A stretch of DNA of 5,491 nt from Oscillospiraceae bacterium (GTDB lineage Bacteria; Bacillota; Clostridia; Oscillospirales; Oscillospiraceae): positions 1-5,491 of the forward strand of contig JAJBVW010000114.1 in NCBI GenBank assembly GCA_020866945.1, in the 5' to 3' direction. Made by a program: the position numbers and the translations under genes. Below the pieces are notes generated by a model. It saw nothing but the letters and a program-made list of their open reading frames with translations. It made no database searches and was not told the DNA's origin. Every line of letters begins with the position of its first letter. Position 1 is the first letter of the stretch. This document shows, piece after piece, positions 1-5,055 of this stretch.

Positions 1-141
1 GGGCATGACCGCTGGGGCTATTCGATATTTCTGCGATGCATGGAATCGCGCCTGCCTCCCCTCCGCCGACAGTTGGTAGCGCAGCAGAATGACTGCGGAG
101 CGCCTTCCCATGTTCCGATGATCAGCCAAAGGTACATATAG
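1..141. other. unassigned left edge with two open frames
   Basis: No recognisable gene is visible here. Two frames are open to the window edge. A plus frame runs from position 1 to a TAG at 139-141, which would be the last 46 residues of a truncated gene and lies two bases before the hairpin at 144-175. A minus frame starts at an ATG (111-109) and reads MGRRSAVILLRYQLSAEG before leaving the window, but it lacks a clear Shine-Dalgarno sequence. Neither peptide resembles a family I know. The plus reading is slightly favoured because a stop followed directly by a strong hairpin is a normal gene end. The stretch from 176 to 248 holds nothing I can name. Confidence 0.2.
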
Positions 142-143
142 CG

Positions 144-175
144 GCACCCGGTGCGGATTTCTCCGCGCCGGGTGC
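144..175 (+). terminator. strong hairpin, possible terminator
   Basis: A 14-base-pair uninterrupted stem (144-157 with 162-175, one G-T pair) closes on the four-base loop TTTC. The stem is very GC-rich. The plus-strand tail is only GTTTAT, so it is not a textbook U-tract. On the minus strand the tail is CGCTATA, which is no better, but the site also lies 74 bases beyond the end of the LysR gene and could stop that transcript. Direction is therefore uncertain. Confidence 0.45.
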
Positions 176-248
176 GTTTATGGGCTGTGCGCTGGCGTCA
201 GAGAAGGGACCGGGCCAGTATGCCAATGATAAGGAGGATTTGCAGCCG

Positions 249-1190
249 TTATTCATATGAGGAGGCAAACTGGATAAACTGTCTGGCGGCCTTGCTGAGA
301 TTTTTTCCCTTTAGATAGCACAGTTTTATCTTCACGGAACGGACGGGTTTGTTTAAATGGATAATTTCAATATCCTCGGCGTTTTCCGTTCTGTGGACAA
401 GGAGCTGATTTCTTATCCAATCCTCCGGGGCGACAAGTCCGCCAATACCGTAAAGGCACATAACCATGCAGGCGTCTATGCTCTCTGAGCTGGCGACAAC
501 AAGGGGGTCAAAGCCCATGGAATATAGAAGCTGTTTCTCTTTGTTTTCCTTGGCCTCGGAATTTTCAAAGGTGATGAAGGGAATGTCCCGCAGCAGCGGC
601 AGGTTGTCCTCGCGGCAAAGCAACTGGAATTTCTCTTCCCAGCCCTCTCCCCATCGGCGGCGCAGCAGCGAGCGCCGCACGGCGATTCCGTAGCATCGGT
701 TTTCAGGCACAGGGGGTTCTCCCGGAAGGGAGACGCTTTCCATGTCGGCGCGAACCGGTACTTCATAAATATGCAGATCGTACTTTTCCAAATCATCCCG
801 TGTTGCGTCCACAGGCCGATAGGAGAGATCTATAAAGCAATTCTGCTCATGGGACAGGAACGCTGCGATAATCCTCATAATATCCGGCGGACACCCCTTG
901 GGGGGCAGGGAGATTTTAAGCGATCCCTTTTTATCTGTCAGATTGGCCAAATCGTGTTCCAGTGTCTTTGACAGCCGCACAAGGTCAGAGCAGTATTGGG
1001 CGACACGCTTTCCGGCGGGCGTGAGCGTTACAGGGCGCGTATTATTGAGAAGGGACACGCCAAGCTCCTGCTCCATGCGTTTTATACTCTCGCTGAGCGC
1101 CTGTGGGGACATGATAAGCGTGGCAGCTGCTTGTTTAATACTGCCTTCTGTGGCCACGGCCAGAAAATAAATGGCGCTTTGAAAATTCAT
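249..1190 (-). CDS. LysR-type transcriptional regulator
   Basis: This 313-residue protein has the normal length and layout of the LysR family. Residues 1-60 form the winged helix-turn-helix, with the recognisable core GSIKQAAATLIMSPQALS followed by IKRMEQELGVSLL and the family-typical LTPAG at 56-60. Residues 61-90 are a helical linker, and about 91-300 form the periplasmic-binding-protein-like effector domain. The ATG start is supported by AAAGGAG (1204-1198) seven bases upstream. The gene is divergent from the tannase-family hydrolase, the usual arrangement for a LysR regulator and its target, so regulation of the hydrolase by an aromatic or ester-derived ligand is inferred. LysR regulators of tannin and gallate genes are known in lactobacilli. 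The ligand cannot be read from the sequence. The frame is intact although the presumed target gene is broken. Confidence 0.93.
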   Translation of the reverse strand: MNFQSAIYFLAVATEGSIKQAAATLIMSPQALSESIKRMEQELGVSLLNNTRPVTLTPAGKRVAQYCSDLVRLSKTLEHDLANLTDKKGSLKISLPPKGCPPDIMRIIAAFLSHEQNCFIDLSYRPVDATRDDLEKYDLHIYEVPVRADMESVSLPGEPPVPENRCYGIAVRRSLLRRRWGEGWEEKFQLLCREDNLPLLRDIPFITFENSEAKENKEKQLLYSMGFDPLVVASSESIDACMVMCLYGIGGLVAPEDWIRNQLLVHRTENAEDIEIIHLNKPVRSVKIKLCYLKGKNLSKAARQFIQFASSYE

Positions 1191-1213
1191 GAGACCTCTC
1201 CTTTAGCTCCATG

Positions 1214-1236
1214 CGCCTATCAGCGGTCGATAGGTG
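1214..1236 (-). repeat. dyad in the LysR gene leader
   Basis: CGCCTATC (1214-1221) and GATAGGTG (1229-1236) form an 8-base-pair dyad with one G-T pair around a 7-base spacer. It lies 24-46 bases upstream of the LysR start codon and downstream of the predicted minus promoter, so it would be in the 5' leader. It contains ATC-N7-GAT, loosely like the interrupted dyads bound by LysR proteins. It could be an autoregulatory site or an RNA hairpin. The sequence alone does not decide. Confidence 0.4.
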
Positions 1237-1256
1237 AGGACACTTTATAAATCAGG

Positions 1257-1286
1257 ATTATCCGTATTTAAAAGCATATTAATCAA
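1257..1286 (-). promoter_or_regulatory. predicted promoter of the LysR gene
   Basis: Read on the minus strand, TTGATT (1286-1281) and GATAAT (1262-1257) are separated by 18 bases, a plausible sigma-A promoter. The transcript would start near 1250 and have a leader of roughly 60 bases that includes the dyad at 1214-1236. The -35 hexamer is the left half of the palindrome at 1281-1294. Confidence 0.5.
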
Positions 1287-1294
1287 GCTTGATT
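1281..1294. promoter_or_regulatory. perfect palindrome shared by two divergent -35 elements
   Basis: AATCAAGCTTGATT is a perfect 14-base palindrome. Read outward in each direction it supplies TTGATT, which has correct -35 spacing to a -10 on both strands. A dimeric protein bound here would cover both -35 elements. The neighbouring LysR product is the obvious candidate, but the site is more compact than a classical T-N11-A LysR box, so another regulator is possible. Confidence 0.55.
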
Positions 1295-1317
1295 TGATTA
1301 TTTTTCCATGTTATTAT
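1289..1317 (+). promoter_or_regulatory. predicted extended -10 promoter of the tannase-family gene
   Basis: TTGATT (1289-1294) and TATTAT (1312-1317) are separated by exactly 17 bases. TG at 1309-1310 sits one base before the -10, giving an extended -10 element. Transcription would begin near 1324, leaving a leader of about 45 bases. The -35 lies inside the palindrome at 1281-1294. Confidence 0.68.
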
Positions 1318-1368
1318 ACGTCTGTCAGAAAGAATAAGCAATAGAAATTGATACTGGAGGTATAATAC

Positions 1369-2898
1369 ATGAGAAAACTAAAAAGGTTTCTGGCATTCGC
1401 AACCGCTTTGACCTTACTTCTCTTAATGGTTCCGGCAGCCTATGCGTTCAGTTCCGAGGAATCGGAGCAGACCGCATTGGAGGAAGATGTCCTGAACATT
1501 TTAAACCACGAGGAAGAGTGGGTGCTGGTGGAAAACGAGGAAATTGGCGATTATTACGCGCTGGAGGGGATAGTCTATGTGGCTAACCCAGTAGACGAGG
1601 AGTACGAATCCTTGAATATCTATGTCCCCGCCGCGTATTTTGAGGGCGGCTCGATCAACGGCTATACGGCGGAAACGGCCCCCATCATGTTTGTGGTCAA
1701 CGTAGGCGGATATGCCGGGTCTATCGCCGCGACGCTTGGCAATGGCAGCGGTGTGGAACCGGCCTCCCTCTCCGCGTCCAGCGATGAGGCCAGCGGAGAG
1801 ACCGATGTGTCCACACCCGGCCTTTCTGAAGTAAGTGACGATGATGTGGGATCTTACTCCGTCCAGATGGGATATGTTGTGGTAACAGTTGGATGCCGCG
1901 GTAGAGATACCACGAACGAGGACGGGTCTTATAACGGCAAGGGCTTTGCGGGCTTGGTGGATTTAAAAGCCGCCATCCGTTATCTGCGCTACAACAGCGA
2001 AAATCTGTGTGGCGACACGGAAAAGATTATCGCGGTGGGCCATAGCGCCGGAGGCGCGCTGGTAACGCTGCTGGGGACGACAGGAAACAGCGAGGATTAC
2101 GAGTCCTATCTTCAGGAGCTGGGAGCCGCCGACGAGCGGGATGATATATACGCTGCCGCTCCTTCCTGCCCAATCACGGACATGGACAACGGAGACCTGG
2201 CCTATGAATGGATGTTCGGTTCCCTGGTGGATGAAACGGACACGCTGAGCGTTATCATCTCTGAGGGGCTTGCGGCTATGTATCCGGCCTATATTAATTC
2301 CCTGGGTCTGATAGACGCTGAGACGGGCGAAGCCCTTACCCTGGAGGAGGACGGAACCGGCTCCTTCCAGGATTATGTTCTGGCGATTCTCAGCGAATCG
2401 GCCACAGAGTATTTAAAGGAACTGGACGAGGAAACGCTGGACGCCTATCTCGCAGAAAACGAAGATTGGCTGTCCTGGGACAGCGAGACCCAGACGGCCA
2501 CGGTATATGATATGGATGGTTATGCTGCCCATGCCGGTCGAATGAGCGGAGTTCCTCCCTTTGACGCCATCGACTTGAGTGCCACAGCCAACTGGACCTA
2601 TGGCGATACGGATGGGGAGTATGTACACTTTACTACCTATGTATATGACATACTCATGGCGGCAGGCTATACGGAGGAGGCCGAGGCTTACAGCACTGCG
2701 GAGGTCAGCGAGCTGGTAGCGGAACAGGTCAGACTGCTAAATCCCATGAATTATATTCTGGATGGAACCGCTGACACGGCCACCTATTTCAGAATCGTTG
2801 TCGGGTCTATGGATACCTTCCAGCCTGCCTCCACCTCCATTGCGCTGGCTGCCGCGCTGGAAACCTATACTGTGACGCAGAGGTCATCTATAACCTGA
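1369..2898 (+). CDS. secreted subtype B tannase-family esterase, frameshifted before its catalytic His
   Basis: The 509 residues encode an exported serine esterase of the alpha/beta-hydrolase fold. Residues 1-26 are a Sec signal peptide (basic start, hydrophobic core, AYA before the cut). Hallmarks matching bacterial subtype B tannases as I recall them are NIYVPAAYFEGGSINGY (83-99), the oxyanion-side CRGRD (176-180), GHSAGG with nucleophile Ser226, CPITDMDNGDLAYEW (267-281), VPPFDAIDL (395-403) and GSMD with probable catalytic Asp482. Residues 124-162 are an extra Ser/Asp-rich loop. GGAGG lies eight bases before the ATG. After residue 502 the frame leaves the family, ending in TQRSSIT and a TGA. 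The true C-terminus with the His lies one frame over. As written, the product should be inactive. Positions aligned to gallate-binding residues are changed, so I call it tannase-like rather than tannase. Confidence 0.88.
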   Translation: MRKLKRFLAFATALTLLLLMVPAAYAFSSEESEQTALEEDVLNILNHEEEWVLVENEEIGDYYALEGIVYVANPVDEEYESLNIYVPAAYFEGGSINGYTAETAPIMFVVNVGGYAGSIAATLGNGSGVEPASLSASSDEASGETDVSTPGLSEVSDDDVGSYSVQMGYVVVTVGCRGRDTTNEDGSYNGKGFAGLVDLKAAIRYLRYNSENLCGDTEKIIAVGHSAGGALVTLLGTTGNSEDYESYLQELGAADERDDIYAAAPSCPITDMDNGDLAYEWMFGSLVDETDTLSVIISEGLAAMYPAYINSLGLIDAETGEALTLEEDGTGSFQDYVLAILSESATEYLKELDEETLDAYLAENEDWLSWDSETQTATVYDMDGYAAHAGRMSGVPPFDAIDLSATANWTYGDTDGEYVHFTTYVYDILMAAGYTEEAEAYSTAEVSELVAEQVRLLNPMNYILDGTADTATYFRIVVGSMDTFQPASTSIALAAALETYTVTQRSSIT

Positions 2899-2972
2899 TG
2901 TGGGACGTAGGCCACTCCAGCGATGCCGGCTCTGAGGATTTCTTTGCCTGGACGGAGAGCATCTGCCAGTAA
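2874..2972 (+). pseudogene. displaced C-terminus of the tannase-family esterase
   Basis: In the frame ending at TAA (2970-2972) the translation is DAEVIYNLMWDVGHSS, then DAGSEDFFAWTESICQ. It closely follows the family's C-terminal pattern (WD..HSGD...LF.WID..C in the Lactobacillus plantarum enzyme). His, codon 2913-2915, corresponds to the catalytic His. Restoring one G near 2873-2874 (GTGAC to GTGGAC) joins this to the upstream frame and gives a protein of 534 residues with Ser226, Asp482 and His516. The lesion is either real gene decay or a one-base sequence error. No slippery heptamer suggests programmed frameshifting. Confidence 0.85.
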
Positions 2973-3003
2973 AACGCGCCCAATTCCCTATTTGCTATTA
3001 AAC

Positions 3004-3030
3004 AAGCCACCGCTTTTCAGGCGGTGGCTT
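3004..3030. terminator. perfect hairpin after the esterase, terminator or IS-end structure
   Basis: AAGCCACCGC (3004-3013) pairs perfectly with GCGGTGGCTT (3021-3030) around a seven-base loop. It sits 31 bases after the restored esterase stop, right for a terminator. The plus-strand tail (CAGTCTGTC) has no U-tract. On the minus strand the stem ends in CTT and is followed by GTTTAATAG, a better tail. It could instead belong to the left end of the IS1182-type element that follows. Confidence 0.55.
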
Positions 3031-3101
3031 CAGTCTGTCAAAGAAAGGAAATACCCTTTAGCGAAAGAAGTGGTAAAATAGAAGGACGGGAGTGAAATTA
3101 C

Positions 3102-3328
3102 ATGGAGAACTGGAAAAGAGATGCACGGCGGGAAGTCGTGATGATAGACATAGACGCACTGGTGCCTCAAGACCACCTGCTGCGGAAGGTGGAGCGGGTC
3201 ATGGATTACGAATGGCTGTATGAACGGCTGAGTCCATATTACAATCACGAGGTCGGTCGCCCGGAACAGACCCGGTCGTGCTCATCAAGATGGTGCTGAT
3301 CCAGCATCTGTATGGGATACCATCCCTT
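3102..3328 (+). pseudogene. IS1182-family transposase, N-terminal remnant, frameshifted
   Basis: The ATG frame begins MENWKRDARREVVMIDID and continues ALVPQDHLLRKVERVMDYEW, the N-terminal DUF772 region of IS1182/IS5-type DDE transposases. It breaks after GRP at 3258-3263: the family sequence (TDPVVLIKMVLIQHLYGIPSL) resumes at 3266 in another frame, as if one G had been lost from CCGGGA. The homology stops at about 3328, where sequence of an opposite-strand regulator begins, so the catalytic DDE domain is absent. A TGG-TAAAAT extended -10 (3071-3079) and GGGAG (3088-3092), nine bases before the ATG, look like the original expression signals. The left inverted repeat could not be fixed because the right end is missing. 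This is a dead insertion-sequence fragment. Confidence 0.85.
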
Positions 3329-3409
3329 CTCCGCGAGTTTTGCCTGTGTTATCGACTGTCTGCGACGAATATCCTTAATCCGCAGTCCTATAAGCCTGTA
3401 GTTTATCAC
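3326..3409 (-). pseudogene. XRE-type helix-turn-helix regulator, N-terminal remnant
   Basis: Reading down from a GTG at 3409-3407 gives VINYRLIGLRIKDIRRRQ and then SITQAKLAEK, the opening of Cro/CI-type (HTH_3) regulators: a first helix, then the ITQAKLAEK helix. AAGGAGG (3424-3418) lies eight bases before the GTG, so this is a better start than the upstream in-frame TTG at 3430. After LAEK the frame continues as GWYPIQM, which is the antisense of the transposase fragment and not regulator sequence. The junction is therefore at about 3323-3328. Only some 28 residues survive, less than half of the helix-turn-helix domain, so no function remains. Such regulators are common in prophages and ICEs. 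Confidence 0.65.
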
Positions 3410-3512
3410 GGGACACACCTCCTTGCTCAAGTAGTGGGAGGCGTGCCCAGCCTACTATTTACAAGTGGACTAAGGCCAGTCCCGGTAATAGATGATAAAT
3501 GAATAGGCTTAA

Positions 3513-3611
3513 CAGTATGACGCAGTGGCGTTCGGTTGCCCGTCCATGGGTTCGGAGCAACTGGAAGAAGAGGAATTTGAGCCGATGTTTCAGAGCTGCC
3601 GCCAAACGCTG
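3513..3611 (+). pseudogene. flavodoxin, internal fragment
   Basis: In frame from 3513 the translation contains DAVAFGCPSMGSEQLEE followed by EEFEPMFQSCRQTL. This matches the central part of short-chain clostridial flavodoxins: the strand and loop before the FMN-contacting region, with the characteristic FGCP.MG.E.LE...FEPMF. An in-frame TAA immediately upstream (3510-3512) means the first part, including the phosphate-binding loop, is lost. Homology fades after about 3611, where the opposite-strand RhuM piece begins, so the GSYGWG-type second FMN loop is also missing. The frame itself stays open until a TAA at 3699, but that extension is antisense to the RhuM piece. It is a relic carrying about 33 residues of a protein that is usually about 140. 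Confidence 0.7.
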
Positions 3612-3614
3612 CTC

Positions 3615-3740
3615 TCATGGAAACAGCTCAGCCATCTGCTCAAGAGAGAGCCAGACGGTTTCATCCTCAAATTTCACATCCAGCCGCTTTCTCCGCAATA
3701 AGCTTGTTCCGGGCTTGGCTGCAAGGTTTTTATCGCTGTC
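3615..3740 (-). pseudogene. RhuM-family protein, N-terminal fragment
   Basis: The minus frame reads DKNLAAKPGTSLL, then RLDVKFEDETVWLSL and EQMAELF, before a proline and TGA (3617-3615). The segment FEDETVW followed by L...QMAELF is the N-terminal signature of the virulence RhuM (DUF4062/Bro-N-neighbour type) proteins seen in genomic islands. The part between GTSLL and RLDVKF looks shortened compared with what I recall for the family. The rest of the protein, normally about 300 residues, is cut off at the flavodoxin junction near 3611-3620. The fragment directly follows the Fic gene on the same strand, and its open frame overlaps the Fic end, so the two may once have been adjacent or coupled. 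The exact start is not resolvable. Confidence 0.6.
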
Positions 3741-3742
3741 CT

Positions 3743-4639
3743 TCAAGCGTCTTTTAATATATTCAAATACATATCCAGCCTTGCGTTGATATACCCTGCA
3801 AACAGGTTTTCCATCGCGGAAAGATTATGCTTAACATGATATTCATCAAAAGCGTTGTAATATGCGACCCTGTCCGTGAACTTGATGTCGATAGGCGGGT
3901 AGCCCGCTTTCATGAACTCCAGATTTACCAGCAGACGACCGGTTCGGCCGTTGCCGTCGATGAACGGATGAATGCTTTCAAACTCAATATGAAACCGTGC
4001 CAATTTGGTTATAATATGCTCCTTGCTTTCGGCAAAGTCCAGCAGGAGCTGCTCCATTTTCGGCTGAATCAGATAGGGCTGGACAGGCTCATGATGCGCG
4101 CCCATAATTCTCACGGGAACACGACGGTAAACGCCCCGGTCATCCTTCTTATCCGCAAGCACAAGATAGTGTATCTGCTTGATTATGCTTTCGCTGATAG
4201 GCGCATTTTCTTTTACAAGCTCACTTACATAATCAAACGCTTCCTTGTGGCCGACTGCCTCCATATGGTCTTTCAGCGGCTTTTGGTCAATCGTAAGACC
4301 TTGCAGCACCAAAGCTGTTTCCCGTAGGGTCAGCGTGTTGCCCTCGATTGCATTTGAGTTATAGGTGTATTCCACAACAAACTCTTCCTTCAATCTTGCA
4401 ACCTCGCCCTCGGTTAAAGGACGTTTGCTGTCAAGCTCCGCTTTCTTGCGTTCAATCTGTTCAAAAATGCTTTCTTTGGATTTATAGCGCCCATCGGCGG
4501 GCTTCTGCGCATCTGCCGGGATTTTCCAGCTCCGTCCCGCCTGGTATGCGCCGGGGATTTTCCCCTCAGAACATAGGGTTCGTATCCTTCTGTCGGAAAT
4601 GCCCCACTTTTCAGCAGCCTCTTTTACCGTTATGTACAT
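3743..4639 (-). CDS. Fic-domain protein with N-terminal DNA-binding domain
   Basis: This intact 298-residue protein probably transfers AMP (or a related nucleotide moiety) to a hydroxyl group on a target protein in the cytoplasm. Residues 1-45 (ITVKEAAEKWGISDRRIRTL and the wing GAYQAGRSWKIP) form a MerR/excisionase-like helix-turn-helix. Residues 95-100 (SNAIEG) match the inhibitory [S/T]xxxE[G/N] motif, here N-terminal to the Fic core as in class II Fic proteins, with Glu99 as the predicted ATP-blocking residue. The catalytic motif HPFIDGNGRTGR at 224-235 is complete, with His224 as base. AGGAGG (4652-4647) lies seven bases before the ATG. No antitoxin gene is nearby, consistent with a self-inhibited enzyme. 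The HTH suggests autoregulation through the repeats at 4697-4792. The target protein is unknown. Confidence 0.93.
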   Translation of the reverse strand: MYITVKEAAEKWGISDRRIRTLCSEGKIPGAYQAGRSWKIPADAQKPADGRYKSKESIFEQIERKKAELDSKRPLTEGEVARLKEEFVVEYTYNSNAIEGNTLTLRETALVLQGLTIDQKPLKDHMEAVGHKEAFDYVSELVKENAPISESIIKQIHYLVLADKKDDRGVYRRVPVRIMGAHHEPVQPYLIQPKMEQLLLDFAESKEHIITKLARFHIEFESIHPFIDGNGRTGRLLVNLEFMKAGYPPIDIKFTDRVAYYNAFDEYHVKHNLSAMENLFAGYINARLDMYLNILKDA

Positions 4640-4684
4640 TCGTTTTCCTCCTGCCTGTGAGAGATTTCGGTCTAAGTCTCTTTT

Positions 4685-4713
4685 ATTATACCACGTTATC
4701 GGAATAATATAAA
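4685..4713 (-). promoter_or_regulatory. predicted promoter of the Fic gene
   Basis: On the minus strand a perfect TATAAT (4690-4685) is preceded by TGG, giving an extended -10. A weak -35, TTTATA (4713-4708), lies 17 bases upstream. The transcript would begin near 4677, about 38 bases before the start codon. One TATCGGAA repeat fills the spacer and a second abuts the -35, as expected for repressor sites. Confidence 0.65.
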
Positions 4714-4792
4714 GACTATCGGAATAACATCTTTTGCCTTATCGGAACAAAGGAAAGGGTGCGGAACATTGCGAATCGACATATCGGAATGA
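4697..4792. repeat. four direct copies of TATCGGAA upstream of the Fic gene
   Basis: Copies begin at 4697 (TATCGGAATAA), 4717 (TATCGGAATAA), 4740 (TATCGGAACAA) and 4782 (TATCGGAATGA), all in one orientation. The start-to-start distances are 20, 23 and 42 bases, near two, two and four helical turns, so the copies lie roughly on one face of the DNA. The first lies between the -10 and -35 of the Fic promoter. I saw no further copy in the window. This is best read as an operator array, with the Fic protein's own helix-turn-helix as the first candidate binder. Confidence 0.7.
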
Positions 4793-4876
4793 TGCTGTCG
4801 TGCGGTTCACGTCTGCATGGAGCATTTTTATATACGCGAAGTTGCAAAAATAGATAATTTAACACATAGATACCGG

Positions 4877-4905
4877 GAAGAGATGAGGAGTTGCAAAATC
4901 TCTTC
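4877..4905. repeat. 8+8 inverted repeat in the intergenic region
   Basis: GAAGAGAT (4877-4884) and ATCTCTTC (4898-4905) are perfect inverted repeats around a 13-base loop that holds the second GTTGCAA copy. A small second stem (AGGC/GCCT, 4907-4919) follows. It lies 20 bases upstream of the -35 at 4926. Without a U-tract it is not a clear terminator. It may be an operator dyad or a relic of an element end. The rest of 4793-4876 shows no further structure I can support. Confidence 0.4.
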
Positions 4906-4925
4906 GAGGCTGCTCGCCTAAGGGG

Positions 4926-4954
4926 TTGCAATTTGCGAAATATAGTGCTATAAT
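4926..4954 (+). promoter_or_regulatory. near-consensus extended -10 promoter for the DUF6291-like gene
   Basis: TTGCAA (4926-4931) and a perfect TATAAT (4949-4954) are separated by 17 bases, and TG at 4946-4947 gives an extended -10. Transcription would start near 4961, leaving a leader of about 95 bases that is GC-rich from 4977 to 5023. This is the strongest promoter in the window by match. The GTTGCAA overlapping the -35 suggests it is controlled. Confidence 0.75.
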
Positions 4955-5055
4955 ATACTCAGAAAGAAACGGAAAGCGGCGCGTTGCTTCGCCTGGCGGG
5001 CGTCAGGGCGGGCGGAGTGCGTCGTTGCAAATTTGGATTTTGGAGGCATGAACGT

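Larger units (their letters stand above)
4841..5033. repeat. four GTTGCAA copies upstream of the DUF6291-like gene
   Basis: GTTGCAA occurs at 4841, 4890, 4925 and 5024, each followed by an A/T-rich run (AAA, AAT, TTT, ATT). The third copy contains the -35 of the plus-strand promoter, and the fourth is just upstream of the ribosome binding site. The core TTGCAA is itself palindromic. The copies could be operator half-sites of a phage-type repressor or iteron-like sites. Their spacing (49, 35, 99) is irregular, which argues against a simple iteron array. Confidence 0.45.

Noticed and set aside
68..126. tRNA-like stretch (AGTTGGTAGCGCA followed by a small stem and GTTCCGATGATC)
   Set aside because: It resembles a D-arm, but no acceptor stem pairs, the anticodon arm is poor and the T-loop lacks the normal TTCRANNC form. 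It is not a tRNA.
466..1250. several plus-strand frames of 66-90 residues, and a second minus frame at 476-796
   Set aside because: They are shadows of the LysR gene without supporting ribosome binding sites or recognisable protein sequence.
2860..2885. programmed ribosomal frameshift in the esterase
   Set aside because: There is no slippery heptamer and no clear downstream stimulatory hairpin, and family members are single-frame proteins as far as I know.
3004..3030. hairpin as evidence of an IS200/IS605-type end
   Set aside because: The adjacent transposase fragment is IS1182-like, not a Y1 transposase, so the hairpin is better read as a terminator or an element-edge structure.
3827..4327. 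166-residue plus-strand open frame
   Set aside because: It is fully antisense to the Fic gene, which has complete catalytic motifs and a good ribosome binding site. The peptide matches no family.
4716..4931. 71-residue minus frame upstream of the Fic gene
   Set aside because: It overlaps the Fic promoter, repeat array and GTTGCAA sites, has no recognisable domain, and is not positioned as a credible antitoxin.
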